Origin: Aerococcus sanguinicola | GTDB lineage: Bacteria; Bacillota; Bacilli; Lactobacillales; Aerococcaceae | NCBI RefSeq assembly: GCF_008726925.1 | Contig: NZ_VYWO01000001.1 | Location: 372,001 to 436,000 of the forward strand | Length of the DNA stretch: 64,000 nt | Direction of reading: 5' to 3' | Part shown: positions 38,271 through 47,064 of the stretch, one piece after another | How positions within the stretch are numbered: the first letter of the stretch is position 1 | How the letters are laid out: each line of letters opens with the position of its first letter | Made by a program: the position numbers and the translations under genes | Notes under the pieces: generated by a model | What the model saw: the letters and a program-made list of their open reading frames with translations, nothing else | The model's database searches: none | What the model was told of the DNA's origin: nothing

Positions 38271-38612
38271 TTAAGGTTTAACTACACGGTCGTATGAATA
38301 CATGTTCTTGACAATTTCTGTCATATTGGAGATATCTCCAACTGCGACCTTATCTTCTAAGCCAAAGTAATTGACACAAGTTCCACATGTCCCAATCCAG
38401 ACACCTTTTTCCACTAAGCTTTCCAAATCTTCGACCGTATCTGCCCCTTCTTCAACTAACAAGGCACCTGTATTGTAAAATAAAATCTTTTCAGGTAGGC
38501 TTTCTTGTTCAGTTAAGTTATGAATAAAAGCCTTCATTAAGGATTTGCCGAGTTCAGGTTCGCCGTGACCCATTTCATCGCTAGAAACAACAACAATATA
38601 TTTTTCACTCAT
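38271..38612 (-). CDS. yedF: selenium metabolism protein YedF-like (DsrE fold)
   Basis: 113 residues from the ATG after GAAAGGAAG (MSEKYIVVVSSDEMGHGEPE). A longer in-frame reading would run 28 codons back into selD and makes no sense. DsrE-like fold with ILFYNTGALLVEEG and the Cys pair WIGTCGTCVNYFGLEDK, proposed to handle sulfur or selenium. The N-terminal TusA-like domain of full-length YedF is absent, so this is the short form. Between selD and DUF3343. Confidence 0.85.
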   Translation of the reverse strand: MSEKYIVVVSSDEMGHGEPELGKSLMKAFIHNLTEQESLPEKILFYNTGALLVEEGADTVEDLESLVEKGVWIGTCGTCVNYFGLEDKVAVGDISNMTEIVKNMYSYDRVVKP

Positions 38613-38641
38613 TATATATCTTCCTTTCAAAATTCTAAACT

Positions 38642-39679
38642 TTATTCGACAACTATGGCATAGTCTTCTCGCTCTACAAAATGACCGACTTGCCAAGCAG
38701 GCACTCTGGCTTCTTTTAGACTGGCCATAAATGCTTCAGCTTTATCCTGCGGTAAGCTAATTAAAAGACCACCAGAGGTTTGTGGGTCATATAAAATATC
38801 TGTCAAAAGACGATCTTCCGTCTTCAAAAGCACATCTTTGCCAAAATGGTTGAAGTTGCGGCTAGCGCCTCCCGTACGAATCCCCTTATTGGCACAGTCG
38901 TAAGCTTCTTCAATGTAAGGAATCGCCCGACTATCGATTATAGCCGTAACATTTTCTTCTACCATTTCCATTAAATGACCTAAGAAGCCAAAACCTGTCA
39001 CATCTGTGCAGGAAGAGATTGGGAAGTTTTCCATCACTTCTGCCGCATATTTATTCAACGTACACATAGATTCTACCGCCTCATCGAAAGCAGCTGAACT
39101 GCATTCCCCTTTATTGTGGGCAGAAGTAATAATTCCTACACCTAATTTTTTGGTAAGAACGAGTACATCTCCACTATGCGGTTGATTATTCTGTAAAATC
39201 CGACTTGGACTCACCAAGCCCATAACCGACAGGCCATAGAGAACTGAATCATTGTGGATAGAATGTCCGCCAGCTAAAACCCCGCCAGCTTCAAGAACTT
39301 TTTCAGCACCACCTTGCATGATTTTATCTAAATCTGAAAAAGATTTATTCCGTGGATAGCCCACGATATTCATGGCTGTAGCCACTCGTCCTCCCATCGC
39401 ATAGACATCACTCAAGGCATTAGTTGCTGCGATCTGACCAAATAAATAAGGGTCATCAACAACTGGAGGGAAGAAATCTAAGGTCTGTATCGCCGCTAGG
39501 TCATCACTGACACGATAGACAGCTGCATCATCAGCAGAATCATAGCCGACCAGTAACTGATCATCGTGATTCTTCGGTAACTTACTTAGCAAATCAGAAA
39601 GGTGCCCCGCACCTATTTTTGCCCCTCAACCTCCGCAAGTTTCAAGTTTATCTTCTTCGTATTTCACATGATCGACCAT
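38642..39679 (-). CDS. selD: selenide, water dikinase SelD (selenoprotein)
   Basis: Makes selenophosphate from selenide and ATP, the Se donor for SelA. 345 residues if the UGA at 39626-39628 is read as Sec18: LETCGGUGAKIGAGHL, with the active-site Sec and Lys21. Start ATG at 39679 after AAGGAG. The rest (DDAAVYRVSDDLAAIQTLDF, ATNALSDVYAMGG, CTDVTGFGFLGHL, DPQTSGGLLISLP) is canonical SelD. SelD therefore needs its own product to be made. First gene of the selenium operon, divergent from the grdX leader. Confidence 0.97.
39600..39614 (-). promoter_or_regulatory. SECIS hairpin of selD
   Basis: Perfect stem AGGTGC-GGG-GCACCT, beginning 11 bases after the UGA. The TGC-GG-GCA top closely matches the loop region of known bacterial SECIS elements. 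Confidence 0.75.
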
Positions 39680-39753
39680 TGCATCAACTCCTTGATTATA
39701 ATATTAACAGACATCGTGCCGAATAATTAAATATTTAGCCAGTCTCACCTATT

Positions 39754-39782
39754 AATTTACCACTTTTCTCACTCAGACTCAA
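39754..39782 (-). promoter_or_regulatory. selD operon promoter
   Basis: On the minus strand TTGAGT, 17 bases, TAAATT, about 75 bases before the selD start. The divergent spacer 39783-39912 is AT-rich without other recognisable signals except TTTTTAAATGATAAA at 39894-39908. Confidence 0.65.
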
Positions 39783-39912
39783 ACGAATTACTTTGCTTTT
39801 TGTGATTCTTTTAATAATATTATTTATCTATTTTATTACCTAAAAAACCTTTAAGTAAGGGGTTTCTTTCTGTATTTTACAATCATTACTTGATTTTTAA
39901 ATGATAAAGCAA

Positions 39913-39940
39913 TTGAATATTCTTTATTTCGTGTTACAAT
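39913..39940 (+). promoter_or_regulatory. grdX-grdE-grdB promoter
   Basis: TTGAAT, 16 bases, TACAAT. Just upstream, TTTTTAAATGATAAA (39894-39908) carries the same AAATGATAA half-site seen as a palindrome at the promoter of the Crp-like regulator. Confidence 0.75.
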
Positions 39941-40029
39941 AACTATGTGAATGATTATGTTTGCACATGATCTCTATTTATTAAATAAATCTCATAACTC
40001 ACCAATAAAACTTTTATGGAGGTCTCACC

Positions 40030-40077
40030 GTGAATAATACTTATTTAAAACGTCGTGCACGTTGACCAGATTTGTGA
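40030..40077 (+). CDS. putative leader ORF with in-frame UGA codons before grdX
   Basis: GTG start seven bases after a strong GGAGG. Reads MNNTYLKRRAR, then UGA (40063-40065), then PDL, then a second UGA (40075-40077); if both were read through the frame would go on to TAA at 40108. The hairpin AACA-AGTT-TGTT (40077-40088) starts 11 bases after the first UGA, and the mRNA then folds TTAGC...CCTTTCAA-TAA-TTGAAGG-GCTAA up to 40124. No homolog is known to me. It could be a regulatory leader peptide sensing Sec-tRNA supply, a micro-selenoprotein, or chance. Confidence 0.35.
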
Positions 40078-40145
40078 ACAAGTTTGTTAGCGTTTTCTAC
40101 CTTTCAATAATTGAAGGGCTAAATTTTAAAATTTGAGAGGTATAT

Positions 40146-40544
40146 ATGCAAATTATTACTAACAATCCACAAGTCAAAGAAAAAATCTCTGCTCCGTCTC
40201 TAACTATATGCTATATCGATGGTGACTATCGTGATGTTTTGGAGAAAGCTAGGGAGGTAGTCGTTGACGACAAGGTCTCTTTATTAACTCATCCCCTAAG
40301 TAGCAGTTTAAAACCCAATGAAACCTTTTATAAGTCAATCGCCCTAACAGACAAAGCGAAAACAGCCATAGATTTAGAAAGCTTAGAGATGATGGAGAAT
40401 GCGCTTTCTGTATATGATAAATTTTTATCTCAGGAAAAAACACCTGAATGGAATGAAGCAACGCTTAGAGATTTTAGTTTAATTGACTTTGATCTGATTC
40501 AACATGCACTCGAGCGGATGCAAATTCCGCCACATTTTATGTAA
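40146..40544 (+). CDS. grdX: GrdX family protein
   Basis: 132 residues, the small protein that regularly opens glycine reductase operons; its function is unknown. Seen: MQIITNNPQVKEKIS, then ICYIDGDYRDVLEKARE and LLTHPLSSSLKPNET, the last being the conserved THPL motif of the family. RBS GAGAGG. First gene of grdX-grdE-grdB; 28 bp before grdE. A shorter paralog lies at 46697-47044 in front of grdG. Confidence 0.88.
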   Translation: MQIITNNPQVKEKISAPSLTICYIDGDYRDVLEKAREVVVDDKVSLLTHPLSSSLKPNETFYKSIALTDKAKTAIDLESLEMMENALSVYDKFLSQEKTPEWNEATLRDFSLIDFDLIQHALERMQIPPHFM

Positions 40545-40572
40545 CTTTTTAACACAATTGAGAGGTGAGTTT

Positions 40573-41859
40573 ATGAAATTAGAATTTGGAGAAATTCAAA
40601 TTAAAGATGTCATTTTAACAAATGAATCTAAAATTGAAAATTCTGTTCTATCCATTAATGAGCAAGAAGTCAAAGACTTAGTGCTTGAAGATGACCGCTT
40701 CGCATCGGTTGAAATTGAAATTGCTAAACCTGGGGAAAGCGTTCGTATTACTCCTGTTAAAGATGTCATTGAGCCACGTGCTAAAGTTGACTCTAAAGCA
40801 GGTGTATTCCCTGGCGTAATTAATCGCGTAGATACTGTTGGAGAAGGTAAAACAGTTGCCCTTAAAGGCTGTGAAGTTATGACAGCTGGTAAACTTGTTC
40901 GCTTCCAAGAAGGTATCGTAGATATGAGTGGTCCTGGCGCAGAATTAACACCATTCTCTAAGAATATCAATATTGTTTTAGTTGCTCAACCAGTTGAAGG
41001 CATTGAAACCCATGCTCACGAAGAAGCATTACGCCTGGCTGGTTTGAAAGTAGCTAACTACTTAGGCCAATTAGGGACTGATGTTCAGCCAGATAATGTT
41101 GAAGTGTATGAAACTAAACCTATTTTTGAACAGGCTAATGAATACCCTGACCTACCAAAAGTTGGTTACGTTTATATGCTACAAACCCAAGGCTTACTTC
41201 ATGATACCTACGTTTACGGTACGGATGCTAAGCATATCGTCCCAACCATTCTTTACCCTACTGAAATCATGGATGGTGCGATTATTTCAGGGAACTGTGT
41301 GTCAGCTTGTGACAAAAACACAACCTACCACCACTTAAATAATCCAATCATTAAAGACCTCTATGCTCGTCACGGTAAAGACATTAACTTCATGGGTGTC
41401 ATTATTACTAATGAAGCTGTTTACCTGGCTGATAAGCAACGTTCGAGCGACTTTACGGCGAAACTTGCTCAATATCTCGGCCTTGATGGTGCTATCGTTT
41501 CCCAAGAAGGATTCGGTAATCCAGATACAGACTTGATCATGAACTGTACCAAGCTCGAAAAAGCTGGGGTTAAAACAGTTATCGTTACCGACGAATATGC
41601 TGGTCGCGACGGTTCTTCCCAATCTCTAGCAGATGCTGATCCACTTGCTGATGCAGCTGTTACAGGCGGGAATGCGAACGAAGTGATTACCCTACCTGCC
41701 ATGGATCGCATTATTGGTACGACAGAATACGTTGATATTATTGCCGGTGGTGCTGAAGGAAGCTTGAAGGAAAACGGCGAAATTACGGTTGAAATTCAAG
41801 CCATTACAGGCGCTACCAATGAATTAGGCTTTAATAAACAATCAGCTCGTTACGTATAA
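40573..41859 (+). CDS. grdE: glycine reductase component B, alpha/beta proprotein GrdE
   Basis: Substrate-specific component B subunit whose proprotein is cleaved between Asn and Cys to create a pyruvoyl group that binds glycine as a Schiff base. 428 residues from the ATG after GAGAGG (MKLEFGEIQIKD); a longer frame would overlap grdX. The cleavage site ISGNCVSACDKNTTY falls exactly at Asn241-Cys242, the position reported for the Eubacterium protein. The partner gene grdB follows. Assigned to glycine rather than sarcosine because of its pairing with the glycine-type GrdB. Confidence 0.92.
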   Translation: MKLEFGEIQIKDVILTNESKIENSVLSINEQEVKDLVLEDDRFASVEIEIAKPGESVRITPVKDVIEPRAKVDSKAGVFPGVINRVDTVGEGKTVALKGCEVMTAGKLVRFQEGIVDMSGPGAELTPFSKNINIVLVAQPVEGIETHAHEEALRLAGLKVANYLGQLGTDVQPDNVEVYETKPIFEQANEYPDLPKVGYVYMLQTQGLLHDTYVYGTDAKHIVPTILYPTEIMDGAIISGNCVSACDKNTTYHHLNNPIIKDLYARHGKDINFMGVIITNEAVYLADKQRSSDFTAKLAQYLGLDGAIVSQEGFGNPDTDLIMNCTKLEKAGVKTVIVTDEYAGRDGSSQSLADADPLADAAVTGGNANEVITLPAMDRIIGTTEYVDIIAGGAEGSLKENGEITVEIQAITGATNELGFNKQSARYV

Positions 41860-41890
41860 GTCTGACCAGTATTCAAAAGGAGGTTTATAA

Positions 41891-43183
41891 ATGACTAAAC
41901 GTGTTGTTCACTACATCAACCAGTTCTATGCTGGGATTGGTGGCGAAGAAAAAGCAGACACTAAACCATTTAAAGAAGATGGTCCTAAAGGCCCAGGTCT
42001 TGGCTTAAATGGTCCTTTACAAGATGCTGAAATTGTCGGCACTGTAGTCTGCGGTGACTCTTACTTTAATGAAAATATTGATACAGCTTTACCAGAAGTT
42101 ATTGAGATGATTAAATCTTATGAACCAGACCTTGTCATTGCAGGTCCTGCCTTCAATGCTGGGCGTTATGGTATGGCTGCCGGCGCAGTTGCTAGCGAAG
42201 TGATTACAGAATTAGGCATTCCTGCTGTAACCGGTATGTATGAAGAAAACCCAGGGAAGGAAATGTATAGCAAGACTGCTTATATTGTCCCAACCGGTAA
42301 CTCTGCTGCTTCAATGCGTAAAGCTATTCCAGCGATTACATCTCTTGTTAACAAAATTTTAGCAGGTGAAGATGTCACTCCTGATGAAGACGGTTACTTC
42401 CCACGTCACCGCCAAAATTATCAGGCTGAAGAGCGTGGTTCTTTACGTGCTGTCAATATGTTAATCAAGAAACTTAAGGGCGAAGAATTCAAAACCGAAT
42501 ATCCAATGCCTGAGTTTGATAATGTGGATCCTGCTCCAGCCTTGAAAGACCTGAAATCAGCAACTATTGCTTTAGTAACTTCAGGTGGGGTTGTACCGGA
42601 AGGAAACCCTGACCACATCGAATCTTCTTCAGCATCTAAGTTTGGTGCTTACAATATTGAAGGTGTTAAGAGCTTTAAAGATGGCTATGAATCTGCACAC
42701 GGTGGTTATGACACCACTTATGCCGATGAAGATGCTAACCGTGTTCTGCCATTAGATATCTTACGCGAAAAAGAAGAAGCAGGCGAAATTGGTAAGGTTT
42801 ACAATACTTTCTTTACCACGGTTGGTAATGGTACAGCAGTAGCTAGTGCCCGTCAATACGGTGAAGAAATTGCTAAACAATTGAAAGAGGATGGCGTAGA
42901 TGCTGTTATCCTCACCTCCACCTGAGGTACCTGCACGCGTTGCGGAGCAACGATGTATAAAGAAATTGAACGTGCAGGCATTCCAATTGTTCACATGTGT
43001 ACAGTAACCCCAATTTCACAAACTGTTGGGGCTAACCGGATTGTACCTACAATTGCCATCCCTCACCCACTCGGTAATCCTGATTTAAGTCCAGAAGACG
43101 AACACAAACTTCGCCTAGGCTTAGTTGATAAAGCATTAGATGCTCTTCAAACTGAAATTAGCGAACAAACGATTTTTGAATAA
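41891..43183 (+). CDS. grdB: glycine reductase component B, selenoprotein subunit GrdB
   Basis: Selenoprotein subunit of component B that carries out the first attack on the Schiff-base-bound glycine and hands the carboxymethyl group to GrdA. 430 residues with UGA at 42923-42925 read as Sec345, in LTSTUGTCTRCGATM. Without recoding it would appear as two ORFs. ESSSASKFGAYNIEGVKSF and the C-terminal EQTIFE fit glycine-type GrdB from Clostridia as I remember them. RBS AGGAGG. Ends at a bidirectional terminator shared with the convergent regulator gene. Confidence 0.95.
42938..42952 (+). promoter_or_regulatory. SECIS hairpin of grdB
   Basis: Perfect stem CGTTGC-GGA-GCAACG starting 12 bases after the UGA. 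The identical stem with loop GGT is found after the UGA of grdF. Confidence 0.8.
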
Positions 43184-43228
43184 GTGTTCTTAACCACTGT
43201 AACTTAAATTAATCATGATCATACGCAC

Positions 43229-43257
43229 AAAAACGACTCGTTTTCGAGTCGTTTTTT
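43229..43257. terminator. bidirectional terminator between grdB and the regulator
   Basis: AAAAACGACTCG-TTTT-CGAGTCGTTTTTT: T runs on both strands, between two convergent genes. Confidence 0.93.
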
Positions 43258-43269
43258 AATGCCTTATTT

Positions 43270-43938
43270 TTAAGCGTTTTCTAAAATCTCATTTAAAGCT
43301 ATCCGGTCATTAATGTGGATGCGTCGACCATAGATAGAAATAATTTTTTTATTAGCCATACGTTTTAGTTCTTGATTCAAAGAAGACCGATTCACTAAAA
43401 GTATGTCTGAAAAAAGGGCCTGGGTTCCTGGTAACCTAAAATTATCCCTCTGGTCGCTCGAAGTCAGTAGCCAAAAAGCTAAGCGCTGTGACACCTTAGG
43501 ATAGCTAACTGTTTGAATGACTTTCTTGTTTTTTAAACAATATTTAGAAACAAATACCAATACATTTGACATAAGTTTTGGATCAGCGTCAATACAAGCT
43601 TTCAGCTCCTCAACGGGTAAGCAATATACTTGAGCCTGCTTATGACAATAAATATTATAAGGGTAAGTTGTTGCTCCCCCGTAGACCAAATACAAGGGAA
43701 AAGCATCATAGCCAAAGTAATAAGACGATACAATTTCCTTTCCATTCATTAAATATTCATTTGTTTTAAGGCAGCCCGATGCAATGACATAGATATATTG
43801 AATCGGATCCCCCAAAAAATTAACTCGTTCACCTTCTTTAAAATTTTTTACTCTTATATCCATTGCATTGATTAGGTCAACACTTTCCTTACTCACATTT
43901 TGAAATAGTGAAAAATTTGCTAATTCCTTATAGTACAT
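43270..43938 (-). CDS. Crp/Fnr-family transcriptional regulator
   Basis: 222 residues from the ATG seven bases after AGAGG (MYYKELANFSLFQNVSKE). N-terminal cyclic-nucleotide-binding-like beta roll (KEGERVNFLGDPIQYIYVIASG) lacking an obvious cAMP phosphate cassette, C-terminal winged helix with the recognition region FSDILLVNRSSLNQELKRM. No Fnr-type Cys cluster at the N terminus. Its place inside the grd block, downstream of grdF and convergent with grdB, makes it the likely local regulator; the ligand is unknown. Confidence 0.85.
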   Translation of the reverse strand: MYYKELANFSLFQNVSKESVDLINAMDIRVKNFKEGERVNFLGDPIQYIYVIASGCLKTNEYLMNGKEIVSSYYFGYDAFPLYLVYGGATTYPYNIYCHKQAQVYCLPVEELKACIDADPKLMSNVLVFVSKYCLKNKKVIQTVSYPKVSQRLAFWLLTSSDQRDNFRLPGTQALFSDILLVNRSSLNQELKRMANKKIISIYGRRIHINDRIALNEILENA

Positions 43939-43977
43939 CCTCACACCTCTAAGCCGGTTTTAAAAATAATGTTTTAT

Positions 43978-44002
43978 AAATGATAAGTTTATTTTATCAT
44001 TT
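43978..44002. promoter_or_regulatory. palindrome at the regulator promoter
   Basis: Perfect 9-bp inverted repeat AAATGATAA-7-TTATCATTT, 40 bases before the regulator start and between it and grdF. Wider than a standard Crp box. The same half-site occurs just before the grdX promoter. A plausible autoregulatory operator. Confidence 0.6.
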
Positions 44003-44080
44003 AAAAACTGAATTATTATTATAAATAGATTTTTTAAAAATAAATTTAAATAAGGGAAGAGTCAGACTCTCCCCTCTAAG

Positions 44081-45370
44081 TTATTCTTTCTTAAAAACAG
44101 TCGGTGAGGCGACATCCGTTGATAGGGCACGTATCGCTCGATCTACTAATTCGTCCCTAAGTCCTTCCTCTCTGTCATCCAATTCAGGATTACCAACAGG
44201 ATAAGGAATAGCTACAGTTGGTACAATTCGGTTAGCACCTACAGACTCCGAAATAGTAGTAATCGTTGCCATATGCACAATAGGAATTCCAAAACGTTCA
44301 ATTTCTTTAACAATCGTTGCACCGCAACGTGTACAAGTCCCTCAGGTAGAGGTTAGGATGACGCCATCTACTTTTGCATCTGAAAGTTCTTGACCGATCT
44401 CTCGACCAAATTTCTCAGAATTTCCGACAGAAGTTCCTGTTCCTGTTGTGGAGTAAAAGTACTTGTAGATATCTCCGATAATCCCCTTCTCTTTTAGACG
44501 ATGCAATTCATCTAAAGGTGCAACACGGTCGGCCTTATCATTCGCATAGACTGGGTCAAAGCCCCCATGGACAGTAATAAATTCACCTGCAAGCTGAGTC
44601 AGATTTGAGACATCGTATTTAACCCATTTCTGGGCAGAAGCGGATTGCAAGTGGTCTGGGTTACCTTCAGGAACAATTCCTCCAGTCGTGACAAGAGCAA
44701 TTGTTGCATGCGCCATATCTGTAATTGGACTCGCTGCTTGAACATAATCGAATTCAGGCATGGGAAGCTCGGTTTCATAGCTTTCATTGCGCAAGCGCTT
44801 TAATAGCATCTCGCTAGCTCGCTCAGCTCCTGTTTGATTAGAAAAGACCGTTAAACGGCGGCCCTGCATCATAAAGCCATCTTCTTCTGCTGAAATTTCT
44901 TTACCAGCCAAGATTTTAGTTGCTAGCTCAACCATGGCAGGTAAGGCCTTACGCATAGAAGCTGCTGAATCACCGGTGGGAACGATATAAGCGTGGCTAC
45001 GGCATTGATCTACCGCTGGATTTTCATGGTACATCCCAGTAAGAACCGTCGTTTTATCTTTTAGAGTATTTACGACACCTGCACATGCCATCCCATAACG
45101 CCCAGCATTAAAAGCAGGGCCAGCGACTACTAAGTCTGGCTGGAGCTCATTGTAGCTTTCCATAACAAATTGCTGGGCAAGTTCTAAATTTTCATTGAAG
45201 TAATTATCCCCGCAAATAATCGTATGGGTCACTTCCCCGTCTTCTAATTGCTGGGAAAAAGCCATAGCTGGTCCAATGGCACCTTCAACTAAACGCGGTT
45301 CTATATCAGCTTGATCTTCGCCCCCAATTTGACCAAAGAACTGGTTTAAATAATAAAGTACTTTTTTCAT
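44081..45370 (-). CDS. grdF: sarcosine reductase component B, selenoprotein subunit GrdF
   Basis: Paralog of the GrdB at 41891, on the opposite strand. 429 residues with UGA at 44342-44344 read as Sec343: LTSTUGTCTRCGATI. N terminus MKKVLYYLNQFFGQIGGEDQ; shared FNAGRYGMA and GDSAASMRKALPA blocks. More divergent from glycine GrdB in the QSASAQKWVKYDVSNLT region. Sarcosine specificity is inferred from its operon with grdG and with hydantoinase and N-carbamoylsarcosine-amidase-like genes; betaine (GrdH) is the main alternative. The product side would be acetyl phosphate and methylamine. Confidence 0.85.
44315..44329 (-). promoter_or_regulatory. SECIS hairpin of grdF
   Basis: Perfect stem CGTTGC-GGT-GCAACG starting 12 bases after the UGA, as in grdB. 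Confidence 0.8.
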
Positions 45371-45384
45371 TATTAGCCTCCTCC

Positions 45385-46668
45385 CTAGTGTAATTCGACA
45401 GTAAGATTATGGTAACCGATTTCAGATGTAGCTCCAATTACCGCATTTAGCTCACAACTAATATTTCCTGCCTCATCTAAGCTACCTTCCCAACCTCCTG
45501 AGAGATTAGCAATGGCTTTAGCATCTCCTAAAACCTCTTCAGCAGCTTCCAAATGGATAAGATGGGAAACATTTCCGGTCGAAATCACTGCCTTAGCTTC
45601 TTCTTTAGCATCTGCTAGAGGTTGAGAATCACCATCCCAACCCGAGCACTCATCCGTAATCAAGACTGTTTTTATCCCTGAATTCTCTAATCCTTCGGCA
45701 ATCATTACTAAGTCCGAATCAGGGTTGCCATAGCCTTCTTCAGAGACAATGACACCATCCAGACCAAGCAACTGGCACAATTTCACGGTATAGTCAGCTG
45801 TTCTAAACTTGCCATCCAGAATGGTTAATTCTGGCACAAGAATTGAACTAACGAAAACCAAGTCTTTGCCGTGACGTTTGAGTAATTCTAAGATAACAGA
45901 GTTATTTTGGTGTTGGTAGGTCGTTATCTTATCGCAAGCCGCCACACAGTTTCCCGATATAACCGCTCCATCCAATTCCTCCAATGGGTTCAACAAAGTT
46001 GGCAAAATTTGCTTAGCATCCACTCCATATATATAACCATCATGGAGGAGACCCTGAGCAATTAACATCTCCACATAGGCAACTCGTGGTAAATCAGGGT
46101 ATTTTTCCAAACTAGTTTTCACATCTTCAATCTCAAAAGACTCCCTTGAGTTTGGACTGACGCCTTCTAAAGCAGCTCCCAAATATTCACTGGCCTTAAG
46201 CCCAACTAGCCGGCAAGCTTTTTCATGTTCGTGCGGTTCAAGGCCTTCTTCTGGCTCAATATTAACAACCACATTCAATGTCTGTGAGAAAGGTGTCCAC
46301 TTAGCTCCCTCACCCCACATATCAATTATTCCCTCTTGGAAGCCAACAATATCGCCCACAGTAACTACTGCTACGTTCTGCATTTTTTTGGTAGTTCCCT
46401 GCCCTAATTGTTCAATTTCTCCAGTTATCCCGGGAAATTGATTCCCGCGACCTATTCTCAAGCGAGGCTCAATCACATCCTTGACAGGAATTAAACGCTT
46501 TTTTTCACCCGGTCGAGCCAAGTCAATTTGAATCGCTTTGACCTGGTCAATCGCCATTAATTCAGCTATCATTTCATCTCGATTAATATAGAGTTGGTCG
46601 TCTTTGATCTCTGTTTTTTTGCCAAAATCAATTTTTTCAATAACAACATTTTGTAATTCAAGTTTCAT
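45385..46668 (-). CDS. grdG: sarcosine reductase component B, alpha/beta proprotein GrdG
   Basis: Paralog of GrdE. 427 residues from the ATG seven bases after AGAGG (MKLELQNVVIEK). The self-cleavage site VISGNCVAACDKITTY has the Asn-Cys pair at 240-241, so a pyruvoyl cofactor is expected. Starts 28 bp after the second grdX-like gene and 14 bp before grdF. Specificity for sarcosine is inferred from the neighbours. Confidence 0.86.
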   Translation of the reverse strand: MKLELQNVVIEKIDFGKKTEIKDDQLYINRDEMIAELMAIDQVKAIQIDLARPGEKKRLIPVKDVIEPRLRIGRGNQFPGITGEIEQLGQGTTKKMQNVAVVTVGDIVGFQEGIIDMWGEGAKWTPFSQTLNVVVNIEPEEGLEPHEHEKACRLVGLKASEYLGAALEGVSPNSRESFEIEDVKTSLEKYPDLPRVAYVEMLIAQGLLHDGYIYGVDAKQILPTLLNPLEELDGAVISGNCVAACDKITTYQHQNNSVILELLKRHGKDLVFVSSILVPELTILDGKFRTADYTVKLCQLLGLDGVIVSEEGYGNPDSDLVMIAEGLENSGIKTVLITDECSGWDGDSQPLADAKEEAKAVISTGNVSHLIHLEAAEEVLGDAKAIANLSGGWEGSLDEAGNISCELNAVIGATSEIGYHNLTVELH

Positions 46669-46696
46669 TTTCACACCTCTTTACAGGATGATCGGC

Positions 46697-47044
46697 CTAA
46701 AGGTCAGCTAAGGCTGCCATCAAAAGTTCCTGGTCAAGTCGCTGGTAGTCGGTTAAATTTTTAAAGTCAGCTTGTCTTTCTCCCAGAGTCCTTTGATAAA
46801 GATCCATTGACTGTTCAATGATCTCATAGCTCTTATCGTGACTCACATCAGCTAAGATAACGGATCGTACAGGAGATAGCATCATCCGTAGAGAAGCCGG
46901 CAAGGGATGTGTCAGAGGACGCCAACCGATATGAATCAGATTGCGTACTTCAATTAATACATCCCAAAAGCCACCTTCTACAAAATGCAAATAATCAACA
47001 TGCTTTAATAAGCTTTCATTATTGGATACAATGATATATTTCAC
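46697..47044 (-). CDS. second GrdX-like protein
   Basis: 115 residues from a GTG nine bases after GGAG (MKYIIVSNNESLLKHVDYLH). Keeps the family marks: a short N-terminal strand, then FVEGGFWDVLIEVRNLI and the LTHPLPASLRMM motif. Shorter and quite divergent from the GrdX at 40146. Its repeated placement before each grdE/grdG-type gene suggests a function tied to component B. Lies 20 bp after the hydantoinase gene. Confidence 0.8.
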   Translation of the reverse strand: MKYIIVSNNESLLKHVDYLHFVEGGFWDVLIEVRNLIHIGWRPLTHPLPASLRMMLSPVRSVILADVSHDKSYEIIEQSMDLYQRTLGERQADFKNLTDYQRLDQELLMAALADL

Positions 47045-47064
47045 GGATTGCAACTCCTAACTTG

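Noticed and set aside
38613..38696. 28-codon N-terminal extension of YedF
   Set aside because: It lies in the selD coding sequence, has a basic Cys-rich composition unlike the family, and an ATG with a good RBS follows.
39680..40145. Glycine riboswitch upstream of the glycine reductase operon
   Set aside because: None of the conserved glycine aptamer blocks is visible; only a promoter, the leader ORF and a hairpin are supported.
40504..40572. 23-codon extension of GrdE
   Set aside because: It overlaps the grdX 3' end; the ATG at 40573 has an RBS, matches the family N terminus and puts the cleavage site at Asn241-Cys242.
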